A DNA stretch of 6,509 bases from Mariprofundaceae bacterium (GCA_030950875.1 JAUZQS010000133.1:1-6509); one strand, 5' to 3'; positions 1 to 6,014 are shown, counted from the first letter of the stretch. Translations and numbers: made by a program. Notes: a model not told the origin generated them from the sequence alone.

Positions 1-187
1 ACATGAAAGTGACGAAATGAGCTGTGTTAGTGTACTCTGAGCATGTTAGCAGAGGAGTAACTATTCAGTTCACCACTTATTTTCCCGATGACTGTGTTAA
101 AAAATACTCACTTACAGGAGTAAGCTGCGCTTTTTTGCCTAGTCCTCAGAAAAATAAGCGGCAATCTGAACAGTTACAGGCTATTTT

Positions 188-1096
188 GTGGTTGCATTGA
201 ATAGTTGCATAGAGGATAGCTTTGATCAGGTGGATGGACTATTGCAGCGCTTATCGATGTTGCGCAATTGGTCGCGCCAAACACTCTCTGCATACCGCAG
301 TGACTTGATGGATGTGCATAGATTCTTATATGCATCACAAACCACGCTGTTCGAGGCGCAATCCGAGGTGCTGGTTTTATATTTAGGGGCACTCATGAAG
401 CGAGGCTTGCGTGCCAGTAGCATTCAACGCAAACGTAGTGCTTTATCGACTTGGTATAGTTTTTTGCAACAGGAGGGTTTACGGGAAGATCACCCTGTAC
501 GTAAGCTGCCCAAACAACGGCGTGGACGCCCCTTGCCAAAAAATATGTCTGAAGATGATGTCAGTCGGCTATTGCTCACGCCTGATGTAGATAGTATGCA
601 TGGCTTGCGAGACCGTTGTATGCTGGAGTTGATGTATGCCACAGGCATGCGCGTTTCTGAGTTGGTAGGCTTGCAATTGGGCTGTTTGGATATGCAGGCA
701 GGTGTCTTGAGGGTTGTGGGGAAAGGCGATAAAGAGCGTTTGATTCCTTTTGGAGAAGAGGCTGGCGTATGGCTGTCTCGATGGTTACAAAAACGCCCGC
801 AAATAGCCAATGCATTTGTGTTTCCAGGCCGTGCTGGTAAGGCGATGAGTCGTCAGAATTTTTGGCTTCGTATGCGAAAGTATGCGGAAGAAATTGATTT
901 GAAGCCTTTGCCATCACCGCATGTGTTAAGGCATGCATTTGCAACACATTTATTGAATCATGGTGCTGATTTGCGTAGTGTGCAAATGATGTTAGGGCAT
1001 GCAAATATTACGACAACGGAAATTTATACGCATGTGAGTCGTGTACGTTTGCATCAATGGGTTGATGCTGTGCATCCGCTGGGGAGTGGGGATTGA
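188..1096 (+). CDS. xerD: Tyrosine recombinase XerD
   Basis: Site-specific tyrosine recombinase that, with XerC, recombines dif to resolve chromosome dimers at division under FtsK control (family knowledge). The 302-residue product is the usual XerC/D length. Residues about 12-100 form the SAM-like core-binding domain. The catalytic domain follows with the full set of active residues: R155 (ATGMRVSEL), K179 (GKGDKE), H245 and R248 ([19 protein letters not shown]), H271 (LGHANITTT) and nucleophile Y280 (EIYTH). The [19 protein letters not shown] stretch and the short tail ending in HPLGSGD favour XerD over XerC. The start is GTG at 188, with a weak AGG at 178-180 seven bases upstream; no better in-frame start precedes it. 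The stop overlaps the next gene by 4 nt, so xerD is probably the first gene of a three-gene operon. XerC versus XerD is judged by motif memory, not phylogeny. Confidence 0.93.
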   Translation: MVALNSCIEDSFDQVDGLLQRLSMLRNWSRQTLSAYRSDLMDVHRFLYASQTTLFEAQSEVLVLYLGALMKRGLRASSIQRKRSALSTWYSFLQQEGLREDHPVRKLPKQRRGRPLPKNMSEDDVSRLLLTPDVDSMHGLRDRCMLELMYATGMRVSELVGLQLGCLDMQAGVLRVVGKGDKERLIPFGEEAGVWLSRWLQKRPQIANAFVFPGRAGKAMSRQNFWLRMRKYAEEIDLKPLPSPHVLRHAFATHLLNHGADLRSVQMMLGHANITTTEIYTHVSRVRLHQWVDAVHPLGSGD

Positions 1097-2262
1097 GTAT
1101 ACATGTGCTGATGAGGCAAGCGCGTAAAGCTGTCAATAAAGAGCGCTATGAAGAAGCGCGTGACTTGTATCAGCAGGTGATTGATACGGATGAGATGAAG
1201 GATAGTTTAGATATCCAGTTGCGCTTGGCTTGGTGTCATGAGCATTTGTGGCAAGTGGATGAGGCGTGTGCCTTGTATCAAGGTGTCATTAAGCAATATA
1301 CAGATAAAGGTGAGTTGGGAGCGGCTGAAGCATTGCAGAAGTCTGTGGATGGACTGTTTAAACCTGTGAAGATAGAGAAACTTCTGCCTGAGACTCAGCA
1401 AGTTACAGCTTTGAATAAAGAGCAACTCATGAATGCATTGCAGGCGCTGGGTCAAGATATTGAGTTGTTGCCAGGTGATAAGCTTTGTGATGTGGGTGGT
1501 ATGCCTGATACCTTGTGGTTGCTAAAGCTGGGCACATTAACGGTATATATGCCCGATTATACGGAAGATGAGCCTGACAAATTATGTGCCCAAGCGGGCG
1601 AATTTGTATTGGTGGGTGAATTGGGCGTATTTACCGAACAACGCCGCTATGCTGCGGTGTATGCTGAAGGCTCATGCCGTTTGTGTGCGATTCCAGCTAA
1701 AGCTATTAGGGCTTGTAAAGATCTGGCATTTCAGGCTGGAATGGAGACGCTGTTGCGGAAACATTGGGTAGATCCCGTGCTTGCTCAACACGCGATTTTT
1801 GAACGTGTGAACGATGTAGATCGCCTGAATTTGAGCAAGTCCTTGAAAGTCGTTGAGTTAGAGCCTGGGCAGTGCTTAATTGAGGCGAATGAGGAGCATG
1901 ATGGCGCTTATTTATTGCAAAGAGGATGCTTATTTTTTTTGCATGATGTTGATAGCCCGCTCGATGATGAGCTTGATGATGAAAGTGGCAACCTGCTGAC
2001 CAGTGTTGTGCCGGGTGACATGATACATATGGGGGGATTGTTGCATACCTACAAAAGCCCATACCGCGTTGTGGCTGCGACACCTGTGCGGTTGTTGCAT
2101 TTATCCCGAGAAAGCTTTGAGTTTTTTTCATTGCGTCGGCCATGGATTGTCCAGGCCGTATTGCGTTATTGTCGTCGTCCAGTGCATTTGCAAGTGATGC
2201 GCCCCAATGATGATTATTTATGGAAAAGCGATAGACATATCGAATTGTGTAAAATCGTCTAG
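1093..2262 (+). CDS. TPR-like plus tandem cyclic-nucleotide-binding-domain protein, paralogue 1
   Basis: A 389-residue soluble protein with no signal peptide or membrane segment. Residues about 7-73 look like two TPR-type helical hairpins ([15 protein letters not shown], then [14 protein letters not shown]). Residues about 104-224 form a first CNBD ([40 protein letters not shown]). Residues about 228-350 form a second ([34 protein letters not shown]). In CNBD1 the phosphate-binding-cassette residues E176 and R185 are kept. In CNBD2 the cassette reads [15 protein letters not shown] and lacks them. An acidic insert, DDELDDES, lies at 291-298. No helix-turn-helix, kinase or cyclase follows, so it is not an ordinary CRP regulator. 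The TTG start at 1093 shares TTGA with the xerD stop and has GGGGAG at 1081-1086; the ATG at 1111 is an alternative but has no ribosome binding site. Translational coupling to xerD is likely. Ligand and role are unknown. Confidence 0.85.
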   Translation: MSIHVLMRQARKAVNKERYEEARDLYQQVIDTDEMKDSLDIQLRLAWCHEHLWQVDEACALYQGVIKQYTDKGELGAAEALQKSVDGLFKPVKIEKLLPETQQVTALNKEQLMNALQALGQDIELLPGDKLCDVGGMPDTLWLLKLGTLTVYMPDYTEDEPDKLCAQAGEFVLVGELGVFTEQRRYAAVYAEGSCRLCAIPAKAIRACKDLAFQAGMETLLRKHWVDPVLAQHAIFERVNDVDRLNLSKSLKVVELEPGQCLIEANEEHDGAYLLQRGCLFFLHDVDSPLDDELDDESGNLLTSVVPGDMIHMGGLLHTYKSPYRVVAATPVRLLHLSRESFEFFSLRRPWIVQAVLRYCRRPVHLQVMRPNDDYLWKSDRHIELCKIV

Positions 2263-2292
2263 ACTAGGGGATAAGAACTTTTCGGGGGCAGT

Positions 2293-3438
2293 ATGCAGGA
2301 CTTTCAAAAAATATTTCAACGGGCGCGTGATGCCGCAGCCAAGGGCGACTTTCAAATGGCGCGTAAACTGTATTCGGAATTATGGCAGTCGCCGACATGG
2401 AAACATGATACAGATGTGCAGTTGAGTTATGCCTATTCTTGTGAGCGTACGGGTGATTATACGGAGGCATTGCAGGCCTATAAGGCTTTGATGGGGAGTA
2501 GTGTTAACCGACCTAACTTGGCAGGCGAACAAGACGTGGCAGAAGAAAGTATGACGCGCTTGCGTGAGTTGATGGGAGATGTAGGAGAATCAGAAGATAA
2601 CGCTGTCATTGATGTCAATCGTGATGCTGCAGAAGCAGCGTTTGTGACACGTTTGTTTACACATGGTTACAGCCGTTCATTGTTACCAGGTGATGTGTTG
2701 TGTCACGAAGGTGAACCTGCTGGGCATATGTGGTTGCTACAGGATGGTACTATAGATGCTGTTTTGCCCCATCAAGTAACATCAAAACTAACTGGCGCAG
2801 AGAATCGCCCATGTTTGATGGGAGAACTCGCCTATTTTACAGGACTGCGAAGGTCTGCGACCTTATGTTGCGCCACAGCTGTGAAAGTGATTGAGCTGCC
2901 CTATGAAGATATTCGGGCGCTGTTGGAGAAAGATAAATCATTGTATGAAATGATGGATTATTTATTTCGCCACAGGCTTGTTGCGCATATACTATCGCGG
3001 CATCAGATATTTAAGTTATTTAATGAGCCTGATCGCAAACGATTAACATCTGTTTTTGAAAATACGCTAACAAAATCGGGTCAAATGCTGATAGAACAGG
3101 GCGAAGATCACCCGCATGCTTATATGGTGCAAAGTGGCGTATTGTTATTATTGGACTGTAGTCAAGGCGAGGAACAGTTGCTTGGTAGTGTGCAGCCAGG
3201 CGACTTTTTTCATCTTGGCGGTTTGTTGCGTGGGCATCATGCTGCCTATAAAGTGTTATCAGGAACGCCTTCTCACTTATTGCGCTTGCCGCGACATGAT
3301 TTTGAGCCATTTATGCTTCAACGACCATGGTTGATAGGCGCGATTTTGAAACATGTCCGCTTGTCTTCACGCGAGCAGGTTCTGCGCCCAGATGCAGGGA
3401 ATGTATGGGGTGCGGACAATTATATTGATATGAAATAA
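2293..3438 (+). CDS. TPR-like plus tandem cyclic-nucleotide-binding-domain protein, paralogue 2
   Basis: A 381-residue paralogue of the preceding gene product with the same domain order. TPR-like helices lie at about 3-70 (KGDFQMARKLYSELW, TGDYTEALQAYKALM), then an acidic linker at about 93-115. CNBD1 spans about 118-225 (LLPGDVLCHEG, MWLLQDGTIDAVLP, GELAYFTGLRRSAT) and CNBD2 about 235-345 (SGQMLIEQGEDHPHAYMVQSG, SVQPGDFFHLGGLL). CNBD1 holds a near-canonical phosphate-binding cassette with E178, R187 and S188, so it is the best nucleotide-binding candidate of the four domains. CNBD2 lacks the Glu/Arg pair. The shared tail RPW, then QV and RP, runs through both paralogues. ATG at 2293 is preceded by GGGGG at 2284-2288, four bases away. 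The 30-nt gap to paralogue 1 indicates one transcript. No output domain, signal peptide or membrane span is visible, so function cannot be assigned beyond probable ligand sensing or scaffolding. Confidence 0.86.
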   Translation: MQDFQKIFQRARDAAAKGDFQMARKLYSELWQSPTWKHDTDVQLSYAYSCERTGDYTEALQAYKALMGSSVNRPNLAGEQDVAEESMTRLRELMGDVGESEDNAVIDVNRDAAEAAFVTRLFTHGYSRSLLPGDVLCHEGEPAGHMWLLQDGTIDAVLPHQVTSKLTGAENRPCLMGELAYFTGLRRSATLCCATAVKVIELPYEDIRALLEKDKSLYEMMDYLFRHRLVAHILSRHQIFKLFNEPDRKRLTSVFENTLTKSGQMLIEQGEDHPHAYMVQSGVLLLLDCSQGEEQLLGSVQPGDFFHLGGLLRGHHAAYKVLSGTPSHLLRLPRHDFEPFMLQRPWLIGAILKHVRLSSREQVLRPDAGNVWGADNYIDMK

Positions 3439-3518
3439 ACATTGCATACTGAGTGGTAATTCTACGGTGTAAGCAATAAGCCTTCTGGCAGTCTAACAGT
3501 CAACATGAAGGGTAGCGT

Positions 3519-3587
3519 ATGAATAAAACAGGCGCATGGCTCTATTTGGTGTTAAAATACGCTCGAGTTTATCCGTTTAGATGTTAG
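3519..3587 (+). CDS. Possible 22-codon leader ORF upstream of citrate synthase
   Basis: An ATG at 3519 with AAGGG at 3508-3512 six bases upstream opens a 22-codon frame (MNKTGAWLYLVLKYARV..., hydrophobic middle) that ends at TAG 3585-3587. The stop overlaps the AGGAG ribosome binding site of citrate synthase (3586-3590), the geometry of a translated leader. It would be translated only from transcripts starting upstream of 3519, for example read-through from the CNBD genes, because the extended -10 candidate at 3550-3558 lies inside it. A chance ORF of this size is quite possible. Confidence 0.25.
   Translation: MNKTGAWLYLVLKYARVYPFRC
3550..3558 (+). promoter_or_regulatory. Candidate extended -10 promoter for citrate synthase
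   Basis: TGT followed by TAAAAT (3553-3558) matches the extended -10 pattern TGn-TATAAT with one change. A start near 3565 would give a leader of about 35 nt before the ATG at 3601. No good -35 hexamer is seen at the usual distance, which extended -10 promoters can tolerate. Confidence 0.45.
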
Positions 3588-3590
3588 GAG
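3586..3590 (+). promoter_or_regulatory. Ribosome binding site that fixes the citrate synthase start
   Basis: AGGAG at 3586-3590 lies ten bases before ATG 3601 but only one base before the in-frame TTG at 3592. This spacing selects ATG 3601 and excludes the longer TTG-initiated form. Confidence 0.8.
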
Positions 3591-3600
3591 ATTGAATATT

Positions 3601-4761
3601 ATGGCGAAGAATAAAGAAATTGCGCGTTATTCACCCGGTTTGGCAGGTGTACCTGTTACAGAGTCGGCTATTTCATCGGTAGATGGAAGTGTTGGGCATT
3701 TGGAATATCGCGGTATTGATATTGAGCAATTGGCGGAACAATCTTCCTTTGAAGAGACATCGTTCTTGTTAATTTATGGGCATTTGCCAAATGAAGATGA
3801 GCTTGCTCAATTTGCCAATGAACTACATCATCATCGCCGCATTAAGTTCCGCATCAGGGATATTATGAAATGCTTTCCCGAATCGGCACATCCGATGGAT
3901 TCTTTGCAGACAACGGTAGCAGTGATGGGCATGTTTTATCCGTTACCTCATAGCTTAGATGGTCATTTGAGCGATAAACATGTGCGTACGGTGTGTCTAA
4001 ATTTAGTGGCCAAGCTACCAACGTTGGTGGCGGCTCATGCACGGATGCGTAGGGGTGATGATCCGATTCCACCGCGTGATGATTTGTCGCATGCAGGTAA
4101 TTTCTTATACATGTTAACGGGCAATGAGCCGACACTTTTGATGGAACGCATTATGGATGTCGCAATGATTGTGCATGCGGAGCATACCTTAAATGCCAGT
4201 ACATTTTCAACGATTGTAACTGCATCAACGCTGGCAGATCCTTATACCTGTATCAGTGCGGCAATCGGTTCACTTTCTGGGCCTTTGCATGGCGGTGCCA
4301 ATGAAGATGTATTGCACATGCTCGATGAGATTGGTCATGTTGATCGCGCCGAAGCCTACTTGCACGATAAGCTTGCAAATAAAGAAAAAATTGCTGGTTT
4401 GGGGCATCGTGTTTACAAAACAAAAGACCCACGAGCCACCCTTTTGCAAAAGCTTTATGTCGAGTTAACCAAAGAAATGGGTGAAGATCCAACGTATGCA
4501 ATTGCCAGTCGTATTGAAGATCTTTCACGTAGCACCTTGGGAGCCAAGGGTATTTGTCCGAATGTCGATTTCTATTCGGGAATAGTGTATCGCAAGTTGG
4601 GTATTCCAACCGATTTATTTACACCTATTTTTGCGATTGCGCGTGTGTCTGGCTGGTTGGCACATTGGCGTGAACAGTTGGGTGTCAGTCGTATTTTCCG
4701 TCCTATGCAAATTTATACAGGTAAAAATGGGCAAAATTATATACCTATGCAGAAGCGCTAG
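3601..4761 (+). CDS. gltA: Citrate synthase (short class)
   Basis: Condenses acetyl-CoA with oxaloacetate to citrate, the entry step of the TCA cycle, in the cytoplasm. The 386-residue chain lacks the N-terminal extension of the roughly 427-residue E. coli-type GltA, so it belongs to the shorter class common in Gram-positive bacteria, cyanobacteria and archaea. The N-terminus shows YSPGLAGVPVTESAISSVDG and LEYRGIDIEQLAE. Catalytic residues are H230 (GPLHGGANE), H269 (GLGHRVYKTKDPRA) and D323 (NVDFYSG). Probable oxaloacetate contacts are H195 (HAEHTLNAST), R278 and R348. The C-terminus LAHWREQL...FRPMQIYTG is typical. 2-Methylcitrate synthases share these motifs, but no prp genes are nearby, so citrate synthase is preferred. 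The gene probably has its own promoter at 3550-3558, and the HAD gene follows after 27 nt, probably on the same transcript. Confidence 0.95.
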   Translation: MAKNKEIARYSPGLAGVPVTESAISSVDGSVGHLEYRGIDIEQLAEQSSFEETSFLLIYGHLPNEDELAQFANELHHHRRIKFRIRDIMKCFPESAHPMDSLQTTVAVMGMFYPLPHSLDGHLSDKHVRTVCLNLVAKLPTLVAAHARMRRGDDPIPPRDDLSHAGNFLYMLTGNEPTLLMERIMDVAMIVHAEHTLNASTFSTIVTASTLADPYTCISAAIGSLSGPLHGGANEDVLHMLDEIGHVDRAEAYLHDKLANKEKIAGLGHRVYKTKDPRATLLQKLYVELTKEMGEDPTYAIASRIEDLSRSTLGAKGICPNVDFYSGIVYRKLGIPTDLFTPIFAIARVSGWLAHWREQLGVSRIFRPMQIYTGKNGQNYIPMQKR

Positions 4762-4765
4762 TTTT

Positions 4766-4780
4766 CAAAGCGTGGCTTTG
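4766..4780 (+). repeat. Small stem-loop in the gltA-HAD gap
   Basis: CAAAGC (4766-4771), loop GTG, GCTTTG (4775-4780) form a perfect 6-bp stem in the 27-nt gap, ending 8 bases before the HAD start codon. No T-run follows, so it is not a standard terminator. It occupies the place where a Shine-Dalgarno sequence would lie and could modulate HAD translation or protect the 3' end of gltA mRNA. Confidence 0.4.
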
Positions 4781-4788
4781 TAGCTTCT

Positions 4789-5436
4789 ATGCCTTTTGAT
4801 CTGGTTGTTGTTGATTTAGATAACACGCTTTATGCAGCAAATAATGGTGTCTTTGCCCGCATGGATAAGCGGATGACGGCGTTTATTTGTAATGCTTTGA
4901 ACATGCAATATGAAGAAGCGAATGCTTTACGGGTGGGTTACTGGCGAGAATATGGGACGACATTGCGTGGGCTTATTCTGCACCATGGTATTGAGCCAGA
5001 AGCATTTTTACACGATGTGCATGATGTGAATGTACACGAGCTGCTTTGTGAAAATTTACAGTTGAATGAAGCATTGCATCAGCTTCCTGGTCGTAAGGTT
5101 ATCCATACCAATGGTATTTATGAGCATGCCGAACGTGTTTTGAATGCACTAGGCGTGCGGCATCACTTTGAAATTATTTATGATATTCGTTATAATGCCT
5201 ACATGCCTAAGCCGTCTGCGACGACGTTGAAGATGTTATTGCATGATGAGGGTGTATCACCTGTGCGAACCTTGGTGTTGGACGATATGCAGGAGAACCT
5301 TGTTGTGGCCAAAGAGCTTGGTGCGCGAACGTGCTGGGTGACAACAGAGCAGCCGCAACATGACTGGGATTATCAGGTTTCTGAGGTTGAGGAGCTCGCC
5401 ACGTATTTTAACCCGGAAGGGACACTGAAATTGTAA
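4789..5436 (+). CDS. HAD-superfamily hydrolase, pyrimidine 5'-nucleotidase type
   Basis: A 215-residue cytoplasmic HAD phosphatase, probably dephosphorylating nucleoside monophosphates such as UMP or CMP, by resemblance to the SDT1-like pyrimidine 5'-nucleotidase group. All four HAD motifs are present. Motif I is VVDLDNTLY, with nucleophile D9 and acid D11. Motif II is HTNG with T107. Motif III is K141 in YMPKPS. Motif IV is VLDD with D165 and D166, which hold Mg2+. A helical cap lies between motifs I and II, residues about 16-95 (MDKRMTAFICNAL, VGYWREYGTTLRGLI). The phrase YAANNGVFARMDKRM after motif I fits this subgroup. ATG 4789 has no clear Shine-Dalgarno sequence; the 27-nt gap after gltA holds a small hairpin instead, so translation may depend on coupling. 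A phosphoglycolate phosphatase-like role cannot be excluded from sequence alone. Confidence 0.85.
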   Translation: MPFDLVVVDLDNTLYAANNGVFARMDKRMTAFICNALNMQYEEANALRVGYWREYGTTLRGLILHHGIEPEAFLHDVHDVNVHELLCENLQLNEALHQLPGRKVIHTNGIYEHAERVLNALGVRHHFEIIYDIRYNAYMPKPSATTLKMLLHDEGVSPVRTLVLDDMQENLVVAKELGARTCWVTTEQPQHDWDYQVSEVEELATYFNPEGTLKL

Positions 5437-5456
5437 AATAGTTCATGTGTTTCATT

Positions 5457-5462
5457 TATAAT
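5457..5462 (+). promoter_or_regulatory. Candidate -10 box upstream of the Rho-N/SAP-like gene
   Basis: A perfect TATAAT hexamer lies in the gap after the HAD gene. The nearest -35-like sequence, TTGTAA at 5431-5436, is 20 bases away, too far for a strong sigma70 promoter. A start near 5469 would give a leader of about 107 nt containing the dyad at 5475-5508. Confidence 0.35.
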
Positions 5463-5474
5463 AGAAACCCAATG

Positions 5475-5508
5475 ATTTAAATATGTGTTGTTTAGACACA
5501 CCTTAAAT
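5475..5508 (+). repeat. Interrupted 34-bp dyad upstream of the Rho-N/SAP-like gene
   Basis: ATTTAA (5475-5480) pairs with TTAAAT (5503-5508), and TGTGT (5484-5488) pairs with ACACA (5496-5500) around a 7-base loop, TGTTTAG. It could be an operator just downstream of the TATAAT at 5457 or a structure in the 5' leader. There is no T-run after it, so it is not a clear terminator for the HAD gene. Confidence 0.35.
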
Positions 5509-5575
5509 AACTTGAATATTTGCATTATAGCAAAGAATATCTATGGTGCGGGAAAAACGTATAGGTGGAAAAAAC

Positions 5576-5773
5576 ATGTCTCAAAAGAAAATTACCAAAA
5601 AAGAACTATTAGTGAAAGCAGCTGAATTTGGCCTTAAAGGTGTTCAGAAGTTGAAAAAAGACGCAATCATTCATGCGATTCAGGTTGCAGAAGGCAATGA
5701 TGCTTGCTTTTCTAACATTCAAAACTGTGCGGTCAGCCCTTGTCTTTACCGTGCTGAGTGCCAAACTTCTTAA
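5576..5773 (+). CDS. Small Rho-N/SAP-like protein with four-cysteine tail
   Basis: A basic 65-residue protein. Residues about 7-38 (KKELLVKAAEFGLKGVQKLKK and following) form a SAP/Rho N-terminal-like helix-turn-helix, a fold that binds nucleic acid in known families. The tail carries C44, C51, C56 and C62. From memory it resembles a group of small bacterial Rho-N/SAP proteins ending in a CF...C...CCWRxxC motif; here that end reads CLYRAEC, so one Cys is Leu and Trp is Tyr. Four cysteines could bind zinc. ATG 5576 is chosen because AGGTGG at 5563-5568 lies seven bases upstream; the in-frame ATG at 5543 (76 residues) has no ribosome binding site and adds an unmatched leader. A nucleic-acid role is inference. 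The gene is followed after 28 nt by a MITE-like element. Confidence 0.72.
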   Translation: MSQKKITKKELLVKAAEFGLKGVQKLKKDAIIHAIQVAEGNDACFSNIQNCAVSPCLYRAECQTS

Positions 5774-5801
5774 TTATAAATAATCTATAAGCCATGAGTT
5801 T

Positions 5802-5821
5802 CTAGGAGTCTGTCGGACTTA
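5802..5821 (+). repeat. Left inverted end of the MITE-like element
   Basis: CTAGGAGTCTGTCGGACTTA, the exact reverse complement of 5949-5968. The outer neighbours (T at 5801, G at 5969) no longer match, so the repeat ends there. Confidence 0.9.
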
Positions 5822-5837
5822 GATGATTGTCGCGAGA

Positions 5838-5892
5838 AATAGCAGGATTGAGGCGGTTTTGGCATTGAATTGAGGCGAATAGCAGGGCTATT
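5838..5892 (+). repeat. Internal repeats and hairpin of the MITE-like element
   Basis: AATAGCAGG occurs at 5838-5846 and 5878-5886; ATTGAGGCG occurs at 5847-5855 and 5869-5877. The order is A-B then B-A, all in direct orientation. The second AATAGC also pairs with GCTATT (5887-5892) in a 6-bp hairpin with loop AGG. These may be protein-binding or structural subunits of the element. Confidence 0.65.
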
Positions 5893-5948
5893 TAACGAGA
5901 TTCAAGGTGAAAAACGACCAATATCTGATTTTTCGTAGTAAATTAGTT

Positions 5949-5968
5949 TAAGTCCGACAGACTCCTAG
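5949..5968 (-). repeat. Right inverted end of the MITE-like element
   Basis: TAAGTCCGACAGACTCCTAG, the exact reverse complement of the left end at 5802-5821, with no mismatch over 20 bp. The lack of divergence suggests recent insertion or selection for the stem. Confidence 0.9.
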
Positions 5969-5971
5969 GTG

Positions 5972-5991
5972 TAGGCATCGCACGATGCCTA
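5972..5991 (+). repeat. Perfect 9-bp hairpin between the MITE-like element and rsmC
   Basis: TAGGCATCG, CA, CGATGCCTA: a perfect 9-bp inverted repeat (or an 8-bp stem with a GCAC loop) starting 3 nt after the element. No T-run follows on either strand, so a standard Rho-independent terminator is unlikely. Its centre lies roughly 50 bp before the predicted start from the 6015-6023 promoter candidate, a position that would suit an operator; it could also be a remnant terminator of the Rho-N/SAP-like gene. Confidence 0.6.
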
Positions 5992-6014
5992 GCTTAGAGA
6001 CTTGCAGGTTTAAA

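Larger units (their letters stand above)
5802..5968. mobile_element. MITE-like element with 20-bp perfect inverted ends
   Basis: A 167-bp unit bounded by perfect inverted copies of CTAGGAGTCTGTCGGACTTA. The palindrome CTAG lies on both outer edges and may be a duplicated 4-bp target, leaving a 159-bp element (5806-5964) with 16-bp ends GAGTCTGTCGGACTTA. There is no coding frame inside, so it would be non-autonomous and moved by a transposase elsewhere. CTAG-like targets (YTAR) are known for IS5-group elements, but the family cannot be fixed from this copy. The interior holds direct repeats in mirrored order and a small hairpin. A transcript across it would fold into a long stem with a 127-nt loop, which could affect the flanking genes. 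Confidence 0.72.

Noticed and set aside
1..187. Possible tail of an upstream gene, an 11-codon ORF at 88-123, a weak stem CTTAC/GTAAG (111-124) near T6 at 131-136, and a TGTTAAAAA box near 95-103.
   Set aside because: All frames close quickly, the small ORF has no ribosome binding site, six bases separate the stem from the T-run, and no -35 supports the box. None is strong enough to annotate.
174..1004. Reverse-strand open frames within xerD.
   Set aside because: They are shadows of a gene with a complete set of catalytic motifs, and show no recognisable domain.
1568..2425. Open frames in other phases over the first CNBD gene and its junction with the second (1568-1771, 2207-2425).
   Set aside because: They overlap well-supported coding sequence and lack ribosome binding sites or motifs.
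1093..3438. The CNBD proteins as CRP/FNR-type transcription factors.
   Set aside because: The C-termini end shortly after CNBD2 with no helix-turn-helix-like segment.
3592..3600. TTG at 3592 as the citrate synthase start.
   Set aside because: It lies one base after AGGAG; ATG 3601 has normal spacing.
5543..5575. ATG at 5543 as the start of the small Rho-N/SAP-like protein.
   Set aside because: No Shine-Dalgarno precedes it, and the AGGTGG within the extra stretch is placed for ATG 5576.
5437..5575. A dif site for the Xer recombinase here or in the other gaps.
   Set aside because: No sequence with paired XerC and XerD half-sites around a 6-bp centre was found by eye in the non-coding parts.
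5802..5991. CRISPR repeats or an intrinsic terminator.
   Set aside because: The repeats are inverted and single-unit without spacers, and the hairpins have no following T-run.
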